Positions 17,669 to 26,709 are shown, counted from the stretch's first letter. The stretch is DNA of 64,000 nt from JAWKVD01 sp041398225 (GCA_041398225.1 JAWKVD010000017.1:1-64000), one strand, 5' to 3'. The notes: a model not told the origin generated them from the sequence alone. Translations and numbers: made by a program.

Positions 17669-18262
17669 TCAGCGCGCCGCCAGTTTCTGCACCGCCTTGT
17701 GGCGGGGACAGGACACTTCATGGTCGTTCACCAGACCCACCGCCTGCATCACGGCGTAGACGATGACGGGTCCGCAGAATTTGAAGCCGCGTTTCTTCAT
17801 GTCCTTCGCGATCGTCTCGGACAAAGGCGTTTTCGCCGCGACCTCTCTCCAGGATTTGAGCCGGTTCACGATCGGCTTGCCGTCGACGAAATCCCAGACA
17901 TAGCGTGAGAAGTCCTCGTCCCGCTCCGCCATGTCGAGGTAGATGCGCGCATTGGATATCATCGCGTTTATCTTGGCCGGACTGCGAATGACCCCGGGAT
18001 TCTTCAGCGCCTTCTCAACGCGCTTGTCGGTCCATCGCGCGATGCGTTCCGGGTCGAAGCCGTCGAACTCAGCCCGCATCGTGTCGCGTTTGCGCAGGAT
18101 GGTGATCCAGGACAATCCCGCCTGGAAGCCGTCGAGCTGGAACTTCTCCCATAGCGCGCGGCTGTCATAGACCGGCACGCCCCATTCGTGATCGTGATAG
18201 TCGCGATAGAGCTTGTCGTTCGCGGGCGCCCAACCGCAGGGAAGATTGTCGAGCGGCTTCAT
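17669..18262 (-). CDS. tag: DNA-3-methyladenine glycosylase I
   Basis: A base-excision enzyme that removes 3-methyladenine, 197 residues. Tag hallmarks are CGWAPANDKLYRDYHDHEWG at the N-terminus, LSWITILRKRDTMR around the helix-hairpin-helix, and the zinc-binding residues in the C-terminal HEVSCPRHKAV. The ATG at 18262 overlaps the ygfZ stop by four bases, so the two are probably translationally coupled. Confidence 0.96.
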   Translation of the reverse strand: MKPLDNLPCGWAPANDKLYRDYHDHEWGVPVYDSRALWEKFQLDGFQAGLSWITILRKRDTMRAEFDGFDPERIARWTDKRVEKALKNPGVIRSPAKINAMISNARIYLDMAERDEDFSRYVWDFVDGKPIVNRLKSWREVAAKTPLSETIAKDMKKRGFKFCGPVIVYAVMQAVGLVNDHEVSCPRHKAVQKLAAR

Positions 18263-19116
18263 GTCGTCTTCGCGTCCTTGCGCAGCATCCGTTCCTCTTC
18301 TTCGAGCCACGCGGGCGGGTCCACCGTGATCTCGCGTCCGTCCTGAAGGACAAGCGGGGCGGTTGCGTTCGCCAGCCGGTCGATGCGGATGCGCGCAAGG
18401 CCGAGTCCTCCGGCCGCCGACGTGACCTGACCGATTTCCAGCCCGTCCGCGGAAAAGGCGGCGGGCAGGGCGCCGCGTTCGTTCGGGAAGCCGCCGGGCA
18501 GGCGGACCTTCAGGGTGCGTCGCCGCGCGGTTCCTCGCCGGTGCATGCGCGAGACCACCTCCTGGCCGACGAAACAGCCCTTCCGGAAGTCGACGCCTCC
18601 GAGCAGGTCCAGATTCACATCGGCGGGAAAGACCTCTCCCGAGGCGAAGTCCGCGTCCTGTTCGGGCACCCCCGCCGTGATCCGGGCGGCGTGGTAGGGG
18701 CCGTCGTCGGCGTGCGCCGACGGGGCGGCGTCGCTTCGTTGCGTGTAGGCGCGAGACGGCAGGGCGGGGGACCGCGGGTCGGGCGCGCCATCGAAAACCG
18801 CGACCTCCAGATCGTTTCGCTCGGCGATCGCGACCTTCGCGCGGAGCCGGAACATGGACAGCTTGCGCTTGAGATCCGGCGCGACCGAGGCCGGGCAGTC
18901 GAGCAGAAATCCTTCGGCGGTTCGCTCGATGAGAAGTTCCGAGATGATCTTGCCTTGCGGCGTGAGCAGCGCGCCGAAGCGCCTTTCCCCTTGCGACAAC
19001 CCGAGCACGCCGCAGGTCAACAGCCCCTGCAGGAAGGTTTCCGCGTCGTCGCCTTCAACGCTAAGGATCGCGCGATGAAGAATTGTGCGGGCGGACGGGA
19101 TGTCGGCGTTCATCAT
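18259..19116 (-). CDS. ygfZ: Folate-binding protein YgfZ/GcvT-like
   Basis: A 285-residue tetrahydrofolate-binding protein that helps maintain certain Fe-S enzymes. The hallmark KGCFVGQEVVSRMHRRGTARR is present, as are the N-terminal FLQGLLT and the GKIISELL strands of the GcvT-like fold. The start has two adjacent Met codons. It is the first gene of the ygfZ-tag pair. Confidence 0.92.
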   Translation of the reverse strand: MMNADIPSARTILHRAILSVEGDDAETFLQGLLTCGVLGLSQGERRFGALLTPQGKIISELLIERTAEGFLLDCPASVAPDLKRKLSMFRLRAKVAIAERNDLEVAVFDGAPDPRSPALPSRAYTQRSDAAPSAHADDGPYHAARITAGVPEQDADFASGEVFPADVNLDLLGGVDFRKGCFVGQEVVSRMHRRGTARRRTLKVRLPGGFPNERGALPAAFSADGLEIGQVTSAAGGLGLARIRIDRLANATAPLVLQDGREITVDPPAWLEEEERMLRKDAKTT

Positions 19117-19360
19117 AACCTCGTCCTAACCATAAGGCCGGCGTAAGCGAAATTTCGCGAAGTAGAAGTGTTGCAGGCAGTTTAACTCTCGGTCACGTGC
19201 ACTGCCGCTTCTTTTCAACAGGGGGGACCCATGCGATAGTCCGGCCCGTCGGATTAGGCGGTACACAATCGTTTCAGTTTGACAGCCCACGGGCGCGGCC
19301 AAAGCGTCCTTTATTGTTCCGGGGCGATGCTCCGGACGTTTTTCGAAAGACTATCTGACT

Positions 19361-19570
19361 ATGGCGAACGGCACTGTTAAGTGGTTCAACGAACAAAAAG
19401 GCTACGGTTTCATCCAGCCGGAAGATGGCGGAGCTGATGTGTTCGTTCACATCTCTGCGGTCCAGCGTTCGGGTCTCGCCGGCCTGACTGAAGGCCAGCG
19501 CGTGAGCTTTGAGCTCGAGAAGGACAAACGCTCGGGAAAGATGGCGGCGTCTCAACTGCAGGCCATCTAA
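19361..19570 (+). CDS. Cold-shock protein (CspA family)
   Basis: A 69-residue single-stranded nucleic-acid-binding protein. It begins MANGTVKWFNEQKGYGFIQPEDGG (RNP1) and contains DVFVHISAV (RNP2). The 244-bp upstream gap has no other gene and is long enough for the extended 5' UTR common to csp genes. A TTGACA at 19279-19284 may be a -35 element, but no good -10 follows at the usual distance. Confidence 0.97.
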   Translation: MANGTVKWFNEQKGYGFIQPEDGGADVFVHISAVQRSGLAGLTEGQRVSFELEKDKRSGKMAASQLQAI

Positions 19571-19610
19571 TACAATAATTGCTGCGGTTCTTCCGCACTC
19601 GATACTGTAG

Positions 19611-19633
19611 CGGGCTGGCTCTATGCCGGCCCG
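19611..19633 (+). terminator. Hairpin downstream of csp
   Basis: CGGGCTGGC (19611-19619) pairs with GCCGGCCCG (19625-19633) with one G-U, around a five-base loop. It lies 40 bases past the csp stop; only a weak T-rich stretch (TATTCGTAT) follows. Confidence 0.45.
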
Positions 19634-19714
19634 TATTCGTATCTGGAGCATGTTTCCGACATTTCGCCCGGATTGTTCGCGCCGATATTTCCGGGGTGTT
19701 GGTCAGCTATCCGC

Positions 19715-20353
19715 TCAATCGTCGAGCAGCCCCAGTCGCCTCAGATCGGCGATGAGGGCGGAGTCAGTCGCGACGCGAACGCGCGTTGCGCCTTCCGCCG
19801 CCAGCCGCTCAAGCGCGGCCTGGACGGTTTCGTCCGCTTCCAGCTCCAGCGTCGCGTCATAGCTATCCGCGTCGTCGTCGATGGCGAGCCAGGGGCGACC
19901 GGTGCGCAGCTTGTAGAAAAAGCCGCGATTGAGCTGGTTCGCCTCGTGCTCCATCACGCCCAGCAGCACCGGCACGCCCGCCTTCTCAAGCAGCGTCGCG
20001 CCGTGCGCCGCGTCAGGATTGGGATCGCGGCATGCGATGATCACCCGGGCGACGCCGGCCCGGATCAGGCGATCGGTGCAGCTCGCCGCGCCGCCTGAAC
20101 GCCGGGAGCACGGCTCCAGCGTCACATAGGCGACAGCCCCGCGCGCACGTTCACCGGCTTCGGCGAGCGCCGCCTCCTCGGCATGAGGGCGGCCGCCATC
20201 GGCCGTGGCGGCCTCCGCGATCACTTCATCGTCGCGGACAAGGACGCAGCCGACGGCGGGGTTTGGCGCGACCTTGCCGAGCTGGGCGCGAGCCAGCGAC
20301 AAGGCACGCCGCATCCAGCGTTCGTCGTCAGGGCCGGGCAGATCATCGCTCAT
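19715..20353 (-). CDS. RibD-type deaminase with a shrunken reductase domain
   Basis: A 212-residue protein whose first ~145 residues match the riboflavin-pathway deaminase half of RibD. NPAVGCVLV is followed by HAEEAAL (zinc ligand His57 and catalytic Glu59), and PC with a later Cys supplies the other ligands. The usual PCxHxGRTPPC is altered to PCSRRSGGAASC, one residue longer. RibD normally has ~360 residues. Here the reductase half is reduced to about 60 residues: it opens like a reductase (TGRPWLAID) and then jumps to what looks like the last reductase helix and strand. The gene follows gpmA by 18 bases. It may be a deaminase-only enzyme or a decayed RibD. Confidence 0.75.
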   Translation of the reverse strand: MSDDLPGPDDERWMRRALSLARAQLGKVAPNPAVGCVLVRDDEVIAEAATADGGRPHAEEAALAEAGERARGAVAYVTLEPCSRRSGGAASCTDRLIRAGVARVIIACRDPNPDAAHGATLLEKAGVPVLLGVMEHEANQLNRGFFYKLRTGRPWLAIDDDADSYDATLELEADETVQAALERLAAEGATRVRVATDSALIADLRRLGLLDD

Positions 20354-20371
20354 GCGCCCGCCACCGACATG

Positions 20372-21082
20372 TCACGCGCCGGGCAGCGGCTTGGCGCGAT
20401 CGGGATCGAGATAGCGCGCGCCGAGCACGTTGAGGCCGCCGTCGAGGTCGACCAGCAACGGATTGCCGGTCGGAATTTCGACGCCGGTGATGTCGTCGTC
20501 CGACACCTTGAAGAGGTGTTTGACGATGGCGCGCAGCGAGTTGCCGTGGGCGGCGATGAGGACGTTCTCGCCGGCCGTCAGCTTCGGCGCGATCTCGGCC
20601 GTCCAGTAGGGCAGGACCCGGTCGAGCGTGATCTTCAGGCTTTCGGTCTTCGGGATGTCGAGGCCGCGATAGCGCGGATCGCCCGACAGGTCGAACTCGC
20701 CGCCGGGTTCCTGCTCCGGCGGAGGGATGTCGAAGGAACGCCGCCAGACCTTCACCTGATCGGCCCCGTGCTTTGCGGCGGTCTCGGTCTTGTTGAGGCC
20801 GGTAAGCCCGCCATAGTGGCGCTCGTTGAGGCGATAGTCCTTGGTGACCGGCAGCCACACGCGGTCCAGCTCCTCAAGCGCCAGCCAAAGCGTGCGGATC
20901 GCACGCTTCTGGACGCTGGCGTAGGCGCGATGAAAGTCGATGCCGGATTCGCGCAAGAGACGCCCGGAAGCGCGTGCTTCCTTTTCGCCCTGGTCGGTGA
21001 GGTTCACATCCCACCAGCCGGTGAAGCGGTCCTCGAGATTCCACTGGCTTTGGCCATGTCTCAGCAGAGCCAGTTTGGGCAT
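20372..21082 (-). CDS. gpmA: 2,3-bisphosphoglycerate-dependent phosphoglycerate mutase
   Basis: A glycolytic enzyme of 236 residues. The catalytic histidine lies in LLRHGQSQWN. LNERHYGGLTGLNKTETAAKHG is the substrate-binding segment and AAHGNSLRAIVKHL carries the second histidine. The ATG at 21082 was used. The ribD-like gene follows closely on the same strand. Confidence 0.97.
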   Translation of the reverse strand: MPKLALLRHGQSQWNLEDRFTGWWDVNLTDQGEKEARASGRLLRESGIDFHRAYASVQKRAIRTLWLALEELDRVWLPVTKDYRLNERHYGGLTGLNKTETAAKHGADQVKVWRRSFDIPPPEQEPGGEFDLSGDPRYRGLDIPKTESLKITLDRVLPYWTAEIAPKLTAGENVLIAAHGNSLRAIVKHLFKVSDDDITGVEIPTGNPLLVDLDGGLNVLGARYLDPDRAKPLPGA

Positions 21083-21149
21083 CCGTCGGTCTCCTCGCAG
21101 CGAGTGTGTGGGCGTTGATTATGCGGGGTAATAAGCAGGTTCAGACCCG

Positions 21150-21175
21150 CGAGGGAAGGGCCGGGCCTTCCCTCG
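21150..21175 (-). terminator. Strong hairpin between DUF2164 and gpmA
   Basis: A perfect 10-bp stem (CGAGGGAAGG, CCTTCCCTCG) has a six-base loop. It lies just past the DUF2164 stop in the minus direction. No T-tract follows, so it could be a terminator or a 3'-end stabiliser. Confidence 0.45.
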
Positions 21176-21184
21176 TCACGATCC

Positions 21185-21427
21185 TCAGCGGTCTTGCGAG
21201 GGCTCGGCGTAGACCTCGCCGTCAAGATCGTCGAGTTTCCCCTGAAGATGTCTGCGTACGTCCTGAACGGCCTGGTTGTAGACGGCGGGCCCAAGCGTTC
21301 CGGCGAGATGATCGAGAATCAGGTTCGCCTTGTGCGTGCTCAGCGTTTCGTCGAACTCGCGCCGGAACAGGGATTGCAGCTGACTGGCGAGCCGGTCGCG
21401 CTGATCCTGTTCAAGCTGAAACGTCAT
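21185..21427 (-). CDS. DUF2164 family protein
   Basis: An 80-residue helical protein matching DUF2164: alternating charged helices, ILDHLAGTLGPAVYNQAVQDVRRHLQGKLDDLDGEVY. Function is unknown. It lies seven bases downstream of the M23 peptidase gene and is probably cotranscribed with it. Confidence 0.75.
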   Translation of the reverse strand: MTFQLEQDQRDRLASQLQSLFRREFDETLSTHKANLILDHLAGTLGPAVYNQAVQDVRRHLQGKLDDLDGEVYAEPSQDR

Positions 21428-21434
21428 GCGGCGA

Positions 21435-22589
21435 TCAGTTCGACGAGACGCCGACTTCCGGGTCGGTCGGGGTGTCCGTCACCATTTCTCCGGGGTTGTC
21501 CTCGCGGCGCTGATAGGCGGCCAGCAGTGACGTGTAGGGCGGGGCGTACTGCCAGCCGGCCTCGGCGGTGTTGACCTTGATCTCGAAGTGGAGGTGAAGC
21601 GTGGTCGCGCTGCCGCCGAAATCGTTCGAGACATAGCCGATCACGTCGCCCTTCTTGACGGCCTGACCGGTCGCGACCTTCAGCTTCGCCATGTTGGGAT
21701 GCAGGTAGCGGTAGATGCGGCCGCCTGCGCGCAGCGTGACCGAATAGGAGCCGACGTTGGAGATCGTTCCGTCCTCCACCGCCACGATCTCGTAACGCGT
21801 GCGGTCGGCCGGCTTGGCGGCGACCTCGGCCAGACAGCCTTCGCGGTCGCCGACGCGGATGTCCTGTCCAAGGTGCACCTTCCCGCTGGGGCAGAAGGTG
21901 GTGTTGTAGTTCGAGGTGCGTTTCTCGCAGAAATTGTCCCGCCACGGCGCGGTGAAGTTGCGGGCGTCGCACTGGCTGCCGCCCACCGCGCCGCCGCCAT
22001 AACGATAGACCTGGCTTTGCGGATGGGCCGGAGCCGTCCGGATCGGGAACACCATGTCTGGCGAGAATACGGTGGTGTCCGGCGAACCGGTCCCGGTGTC
22101 GGGCTCAAGGTCGCCGGGCGGATAGTAGAAGAAAGCCGGCGTCACGGCGGGGACCGTCGGTCCGTCCGTATCCGCGTCGGGGGCGGCGCCATCGGATGGG
22201 GTTGAGGCGTCGGTCGGCGTGTCGCCGTCCGCAGGGCCTGAGGTGTCGACGGGCTCGCCGGTTTCCGCGCTGACGGGCGTGCTCTCGTCGCTGGACACCG
22301 GGATGGGCGTTTCGGGACCTTCCGGGAAGGGCGTGCCGTCTTCCGGCGCGCCGAGATTGGCGTCCGGGTTTTCAATCACGGGATTGGCGTCCGCCGGATC
22401 GAGCGGATCGACCGGTTCGGTCGGCGGCGGCGGCGGAACGGTCGCGGTGTCGTCGGGCTGTTCTTCGGACGGCTCCACCCACGGCCACAACGCCACTTCG
22501 CCGACGTCGCAGGCGCTCAGGGCCAACGCCGAAGCGGCGAGCACCAGACCTGAAAGGACGCGAGGCGTCCGCTGTTTCGTTCCCGGCAT
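21435..22589 (-). CDS. M23 family metallopeptidase lipoprotein (LytM-like)
   Basis: A 384-residue envelope protein with a lipobox (ALALSACD). A long low-complexity Pro/Asp/Thr/Glu-rich linker runs to about residue 170, and a C-terminal M23 domain follows. Zinc ligands fit HLGQDIRVGD (His and Asp) and the final HLHFE motif, so it is likely catalytic rather than an EnvC-type activator. The fold strands include GTISNVGSYSVTLRA and YLHPNMAKLKVATGQAVKKGDVIGY. It probably cleaves peptidoglycan cross-links from the membrane. A 109-bp gap separates it from the S8-linked operon upstream. Confidence 0.9.
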   Translation of the reverse strand: MPGTKQRTPRVLSGLVLAASALALSACDVGEVALWPWVEPSEEQPDDTATVPPPPPTEPVDPLDPADANPVIENPDANLGAPEDGTPFPEGPETPIPVSSDESTPVSAETGEPVDTSGPADGDTPTDASTPSDGAAPDADTDGPTVPAVTPAFFYYPPGDLEPDTGTGSPDTTVFSPDMVFPIRTAPAHPQSQVYRYGGGAVGGSQCDARNFTAPWRDNFCEKRTSNYNTTFCPSGKVHLGQDIRVGDREGCLAEVAAKPADRTRYEIVAVEDGTISNVGSYSVTLRAGGRIYRYLHPNMAKLKVATGQAVKKGDVIGYVSNDFGGSATTLHLHFEIKVNTAEAGWQYAPPYTSLLAAYQRREDNPGEMVTDTPTDPEVGVSSN

Positions 22590-22698
22590 GGTTCCAGAAC
22601 TCCCACCTCTGGCGGCGCTGCGACCGTAAGCGGCCTGGCGCCCGCAAAGTCCAAGTCTGACGGGGCCAGTCTGGCCGGGCCCGTCCAGCCTGCGCGCT

Positions 22699-23319
22699 CT
22701 AGCGCGTCTGGGCCACGAACAGGCTGTCCACGAACTGCTTCGCCTCGTCTTCGGTGATGCAGGATTCGTCGCCGTCGATCTGGCGGCATTCGAACTCGAC
22801 CAGATAGTCCGCGCCGAAGCGCGAGAACGAGATCTGGGCGCCGCCGTCGGTCAGGCTGAAATACATCTGGCTCTTGGCGTCGGGCGCCGCCTCGGCGCCG
22901 GTCGTGAAGGCGTTCTTGGTGCCGTTCACGATCGCATCGAACTTCGGCGTCTTGTAGGTGGCGAAATAGCCGTCCTCGGTCGTCACCAGGGCGGGCGGCG
23001 CGGCGTTCTGGGCGCGCACCACGCCCGAAGGCAGAAGCACGGGAACCTCCGGCGCTTCCTGCTGGCCGGTCACCGACATGGTGCGCACGGCGGCGTCGGT
23101 CACGTCGGACGATGCGCGGGCGTTGCGCGCCGCGTCCCAGTCGATGGTGGACTGAACCTGCGCCGGACCCGGAACGGGCGCGGGGGCATCCGTTGTCTGC
23201 GCGAGTTCGGCCGGCGTTTGCTGAGCCATATCGGCGGCGTCCGCCGGCGGATTCTCCTCGCAGGCGGCGAGCGCTGCGGGAATCGCAAGAGCGAGTAAGA
23301 TCGAAACCGCACGCATCAT
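22699..23319 (-). CDS. Lipoprotein of unknown function in S8 peptidase operon
   Basis: A 206-residue protein with a lipobox signal (ALAIPAALAACEE). An Ala/Pro-rich linker reaches about residue 75, then a folded C-terminal domain of about 100 residues begins at GYFATYKTPKFDAIVNG. It has two cysteines (FECRQIDGDESC) that could form a disulfide. The start overlaps the preceding stop by four bases (ATGA), so it is coupled to the propeptide-like gene. No family is recognised. Confidence 0.7.
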   Translation of the reverse strand: MMRAVSILLALAIPAALAACEENPPADAADMAQQTPAELAQTTDAPAPVPGPAQVQSTIDWDAARNARASSDVTDAAVRTMSVTGQQEAPEVPVLLPSGVVRAQNAAPPALVTTEDGYFATYKTPKFDAIVNGTKNAFTTGAEAAPDAKSQMYFSLTDGGAQISFSRFGADYLVEFECRQIDGDESCITEDEAKQFVDSLFVAQTR

Positions 23320-23888
23320 CGTTCTCCGGGCTGCGCCATCAGATTGGGTTCGGCATAGGACACCGCGCCGCCGGCGGTCAGGCGCGCGGCCATCTCGCGC
23401 ATCACTGTGAGGCGCCGCGCGGGCGGGATCGAAGCGCTCGGCGTCAGAACCAGCTCGTTGGAATAGGTCACGCGGTCGAGTTTAAGACCGGCGAATTCGG
23501 GATGTCCGGCCTTGAATGTCTCGAACTTCGCGGACGCCGCGCCTTCATCGCGCCAGAAGGTGTCGATGATGTCCTTGACCATCGCGTCGTTCTTGAACTT
23601 GACGACGATTTCGGCCCCGGCGTTCACGGGTCCGGCGACGCCCTGATTGAGTTGCGGCTGAACCGACGTCCCTCCCGGCGGAGGAGACGACGGGGCCGGT
23701 TCGGGCGCGCCGAGGGCGGTGCCCAGCAGCACCGGGTCCGGCTCGGCGACATCGCGTTTCGACATGGAAGCGCCGGCGATGGCCGCCATCACCGCGAGCG
23801 CCGCCGCGGCCGGGGCGACGAGGTTCCGCATCGCGCCGCTCTCCGCGCCGTTCCCATGGCTTCCAGTGCTGCTTGACCCTGTGGTCAT
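23316..23888 (-). CDS. Stand-alone S8-propeptide-like (I9-type) envelope protein
   Basis: A 190-residue protein with one N-terminal membrane segment (about residues 24-38) and a Pro-rich linker. A C-terminal domain of ~100 residues resembles subtilase propeptides: it opens AEIVVKFKNDAMVKDIIDTF and ends with AGGAVSYAEPNLM, like the VxYxEPN ending of S8 prodomains. It lies 89 bp downstream of an S8 peptidase gene and is coupled to a lipoprotein gene. The ATG at 23888 follows CGGAG; an ATG at 23831 is the alternative. The inhibitor or chaperone role is inferred from domain similarity and context. Confidence 0.6.
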   Translation of the reverse strand: MTTGSSSTGSHGNGAESGAMRNLVAPAAAALAVMAAIAGASMSKRDVAEPDPVLLGTALGAPEPAPSSPPPGGTSVQPQLNQGVAGPVNAGAEIVVKFKNDAMVKDIIDTFWRDEGAASAKFETFKAGHPEFAGLKLDRVTYSNELVLTPSASIPPARRLTVMREMAARLTAGGAVSYAEPNLMAQPGER

Positions 23889-23977
23889 GCGTTGTCTCCG
23901 TGGGGAAAGACGCCGCGCGTTCAGAGACGACGGGCCGTTCCATCGGTCCGAAAGGACCCCTGCAAGCGAATAACGCA

Positions 23978-26290
23978 TTACTGCACCGCCGCGTTCGCCA
24001 GATTCAGCATGAGTCCCCCGCATGGGCGGTAGCACATGCCATCCTGTCCCGGGATCGGCGATGTACCCGGATAAGTCGAGCATTTTCCGGAACATTGCAA
24101 CGCCGTGCGCGCGGTGGACGCGGCCAGAAGGCGATCGCGCAATTGCGAGGGCACGTCTGTCGGGAATTTCGCCTTCAGAAGCGCCAGCGCCGCACTGACA
24201 TGGGGCGCCGCCATCGAGGTGCCGGACTCATAAGCGTAGAAGCACTGCGGAACCTTGTCGTTCGGATGCGCCGGGTCGTAGCAGTCGGTCGAGTATTTCG
24301 TGGAGAGCACGCCGTCGGGGCGGCCGTCGCCGTCGTCGTCGCGGGTCATGTCGCCGCCGGGCGCCATGATGTCCACGTCCTCGCCGAAGTTCGAGTAGGG
24401 CGTGAGCACGCCGCGCGCATCGCCCGCGGCGACGACGATCACGTTATCGCAGCTGGCGGGCGCATAGTATTTGGTGTCGATGCGGTCGTTGCCGGCCGCG
24501 ACTACCACCATCGACCCGCGCGCCACGGCGTCGTTGATGGCCGCCTGCATGGAGGCGGGGCAGGGCTCGAACAGGCCGATCGACATGTTGATGATGTCGG
24601 CCTGTTTCTCCACCCAGACTTCCTGTCCGTCGCCGTCGCGCGCCGGAACGGCGCCGGCGGCCCAGCGAATGGCGTCGTTGATGTCCGACAGGCGGCCGCC
24701 GCAGCGGCCCAGCGCCCGCACCGGAACGATGGTGACGTTCCAGGCGCCGCCGGCGACGCCTGCGGCGTTGTCGGTGGAGGCGGCGCCGATGGTGCCGGCC
24801 ACATGGGTGCCGTGGAAGGTGTCGCTCGAGGTCGGATCGGACGGGTCGCACTTGTCGCCGGGATCGTTGGGATCGGCGTCGCGACCGTCGCCGTCATTGG
24901 CGACCATCAGATCGGAGACCATGTCGAAGCCTTTCGCCACGTTGGGCGAATCCTTGATGTCCGGGTGAGACATCTGCAGGCCGGTGTCGATCACCGCCAC
25001 CGTCACCGAACGCGATCCGGTCGTCTTGGCGCGGTTCCAGAAGTTCGAGAAGCTTGCGCCGCCGGCCGATTGTCCGGGCAGCCCGCCATTGTCCTTGAAG
25101 TTCCATTGCAGACTGAACAGCGGGTCGTTCGGCGTGACGGAAACGGCTGTCGGCGTTTGCGATTTCGGGCGCCGGATCAGCTGCGGCATGAAGATGTAGT
25201 CTTTTTCGACGTATTCGAAGTCGCCGGTCGCCTCGAGCTGTTTCACGACGCATTCGGTGGCCAGAACCGGGTCGGCCTGCATCTGCGCCTTGGTGATGTC
25301 GCCCTTGCACTCGTCCTGCTTGCGCTTCTTGTGGCGTGCGAAGCGCGCACGCATGGCGTCGACCTTGGACGGATCGAACTTGCCGCGCTCCACGAATTTG
25401 GTCGGGTCAACGCCGATGACGATGCGCATCTCGCCGCTTTCCTCGGGCACGACGATGCCCGACAAGCCCATTTCATCGAGCTTGGCGTAGGCGCGCTCGC
25501 GCACTGGAAGCGCCTTTTCGACGTTCAGCTTGGAGCGCGCCGCAAGCTCACGCGGCATCGGCGCGGACTTGTCGACGCTGCGCCGCACGATTTCATCGCC
25601 CAGCCTCTGAGCGTCCTCGGTGCGGGGACGAATGGTGTCGGCCGCGACTTCGCGGGCCTTCAGGAGCGCTTCTCGCGAAACTTCCTTCTGATTGACTTCG
25701 AGGTCGCGCTTCAGCGCCTTCGGCGCCTCGATCGAGCGTTCGACCAGTTCGGCGGCTTCAGGCGCCCGGATCCCCTCGATCGTCTTCAGGGCGCGTTCGC
25801 GCACGACCGGCGCCGGGGCGGCCATGGCCGGCGGCGGCGCGGCCTGGAGTTCGCTGGATTCCGGAGCGCCGGCGGCGGCTTCCGGCGCCGCTTCCGCGAC
25901 CTCGGGTTCGATCTCGATCACGCCGTCATCCTGTACGGCGATGTCCTCGACCACCGGTTCGACCAGCACCGCCTTGGGTTGAGCGATGACCGAACCGACG
26001 GCGTAGAAGCTCTGCGTCGAGAGCATTTCGTCCAGCGAGACCGGAGCGACCTCCGTTGCGGCGATGCGAACGCCGTTGAGCGCCCTGGCTTCGAGCGGCG
26101 CGGCGGTGAGCGGGTCTTCCGGAGGCGCACCCAGAATCTCGGTGTTGATCTGCTTGGCGACCGCATCGGTCAGCTCGGACAGGGCGTCCAGCCGTGATTG
26201 TACGGCGTCGCAGGCTGAAAGCGCGAGCAAGGCGGCTCCGACACCCAGCCAGCGTGCGTGACGCCAGCGCAATTCTTTCTTCGCGGTCAT
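23978..26290 (-). CDS. S8 (subtilisin-like) serine peptidase lipoprotein
   Basis: A 770-residue peptidase anchored by a lipobox (ALLALSACD). A long alpha-helical, Ala/Glu/Val-rich N-terminal half (to ~300) precedes a propeptide-like segment ending FEYVEKDYIFMPQL. The catalytic triad is Asp435 in VIDTG, His496 in GTHVAGT and Ser692 in GTSMAAP. Several DPNDPGDKCDPSD-type acidic segments may bind calcium. The ATG at 26290 starts the signal peptide; the frame continues upstream without signal character. It is the first gene of an operon with a propeptide-like protein and a lipoprotein. It likely acts in the periplasm or at the outer membrane. Confidence 0.9.
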   Translation of the reverse strand: MTAKKELRWRHARWLGVGAALLALSACDAVQSRLDALSELTDAVAKQINTEILGAPPEDPLTAAPLEARALNGVRIAATEVAPVSLDEMLSTQSFYAVGSVIAQPKAVLVEPVVEDIAVQDDGVIEIEPEVAEAAPEAAAGAPESSELQAAPPPAMAAPAPVVRERALKTIEGIRAPEAAELVERSIEAPKALKRDLEVNQKEVSREALLKAREVAADTIRPRTEDAQRLGDEIVRRSVDKSAPMPRELAARSKLNVEKALPVRERAYAKLDEMGLSGIVVPEESGEMRIVIGVDPTKFVERGKFDPSKVDAMRARFARHKKRKQDECKGDITKAQMQADPVLATECVVKQLEATGDFEYVEKDYIFMPQLIRRPKSQTPTAVSVTPNDPLFSLQWNFKDNGGLPGQSAGGASFSNFWNRAKTTGSRSVTVAVIDTGLQMSHPDIKDSPNVAKGFDMVSDLMVANDGDGRDADPNDPGDKCDPSDPTSSDTFHGTHVAGTIGAASTDNAAGVAGGAWNVTIVPVRALGRCGGRLSDINDAIRWAAGAVPARDGDGQEVWVEKQADIINMSIGLFEPCPASMQAAINDAVARGSMVVVAAGNDRIDTKYYAPASCDNVIVVAAGDARGVLTPYSNFGEDVDIMAPGGDMTRDDDGDGRPDGVLSTKYSTDCYDPAHPNDKVPQCFYAYESGTSMAAPHVSAALALLKAKFPTDVPSQLRDRLLAASTARTALQCSGKCSTYPGTSPIPGQDGMCYRPCGGLMLNLANAAVQ

Positions 26291-26709
26291 GATCACCCTC
26301 ACCAGTTTTCCGGCGCGCCAGGACCCCCGCCGGAAGGCACGCATTTACCATACATGCCGGCGAACCAGAACGGTCTGACGGCAGAGAGCCGCGATCGGCT
26401 GTTGTCCGGAAGCCGCCCTCTGGCGCGGCGATTCAAAAAAGACGAGCATGTGCTTCCGCCGCCCCTTGGAAAGACGATCCGCCTTCCCACCTGATCGCTC
26501 ACGCGAAAGGCGACCCCCGACAAGGGCGTTCGATCCGCGCCGCCTTCGATGCGGCTCAGACAGAAAAAGACCCGCTCAGAGAAAAGACTTGCAGATCATG
26601 CGGTATGTAAACGCTTCAACATGGACCAAATGGGCCACACTTCTCGCGATGGCGGGCGGATTCGGGGCTTTTGCAGTGGTTGCGGTGGGGTCCGGCGGCG
26701 GGCTTTTCC
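26291..26709. other. Intergenic region upstream of the S8 operon
   Basis: This 419-bp region must hold the S8 operon promoter on the minus strand, but no convincing -35/-10 pair was seen. On the plus strand only a short hydrophobic frame (26598-26717) is present. Confidence 0.4.

Noticed and set aside
23873..26197. 774-codon frame opposite the S8 peptidase
   Set aside because: Antisense to an intact catalytic-triad protein; its residues mirror the codon bias of the real gene.
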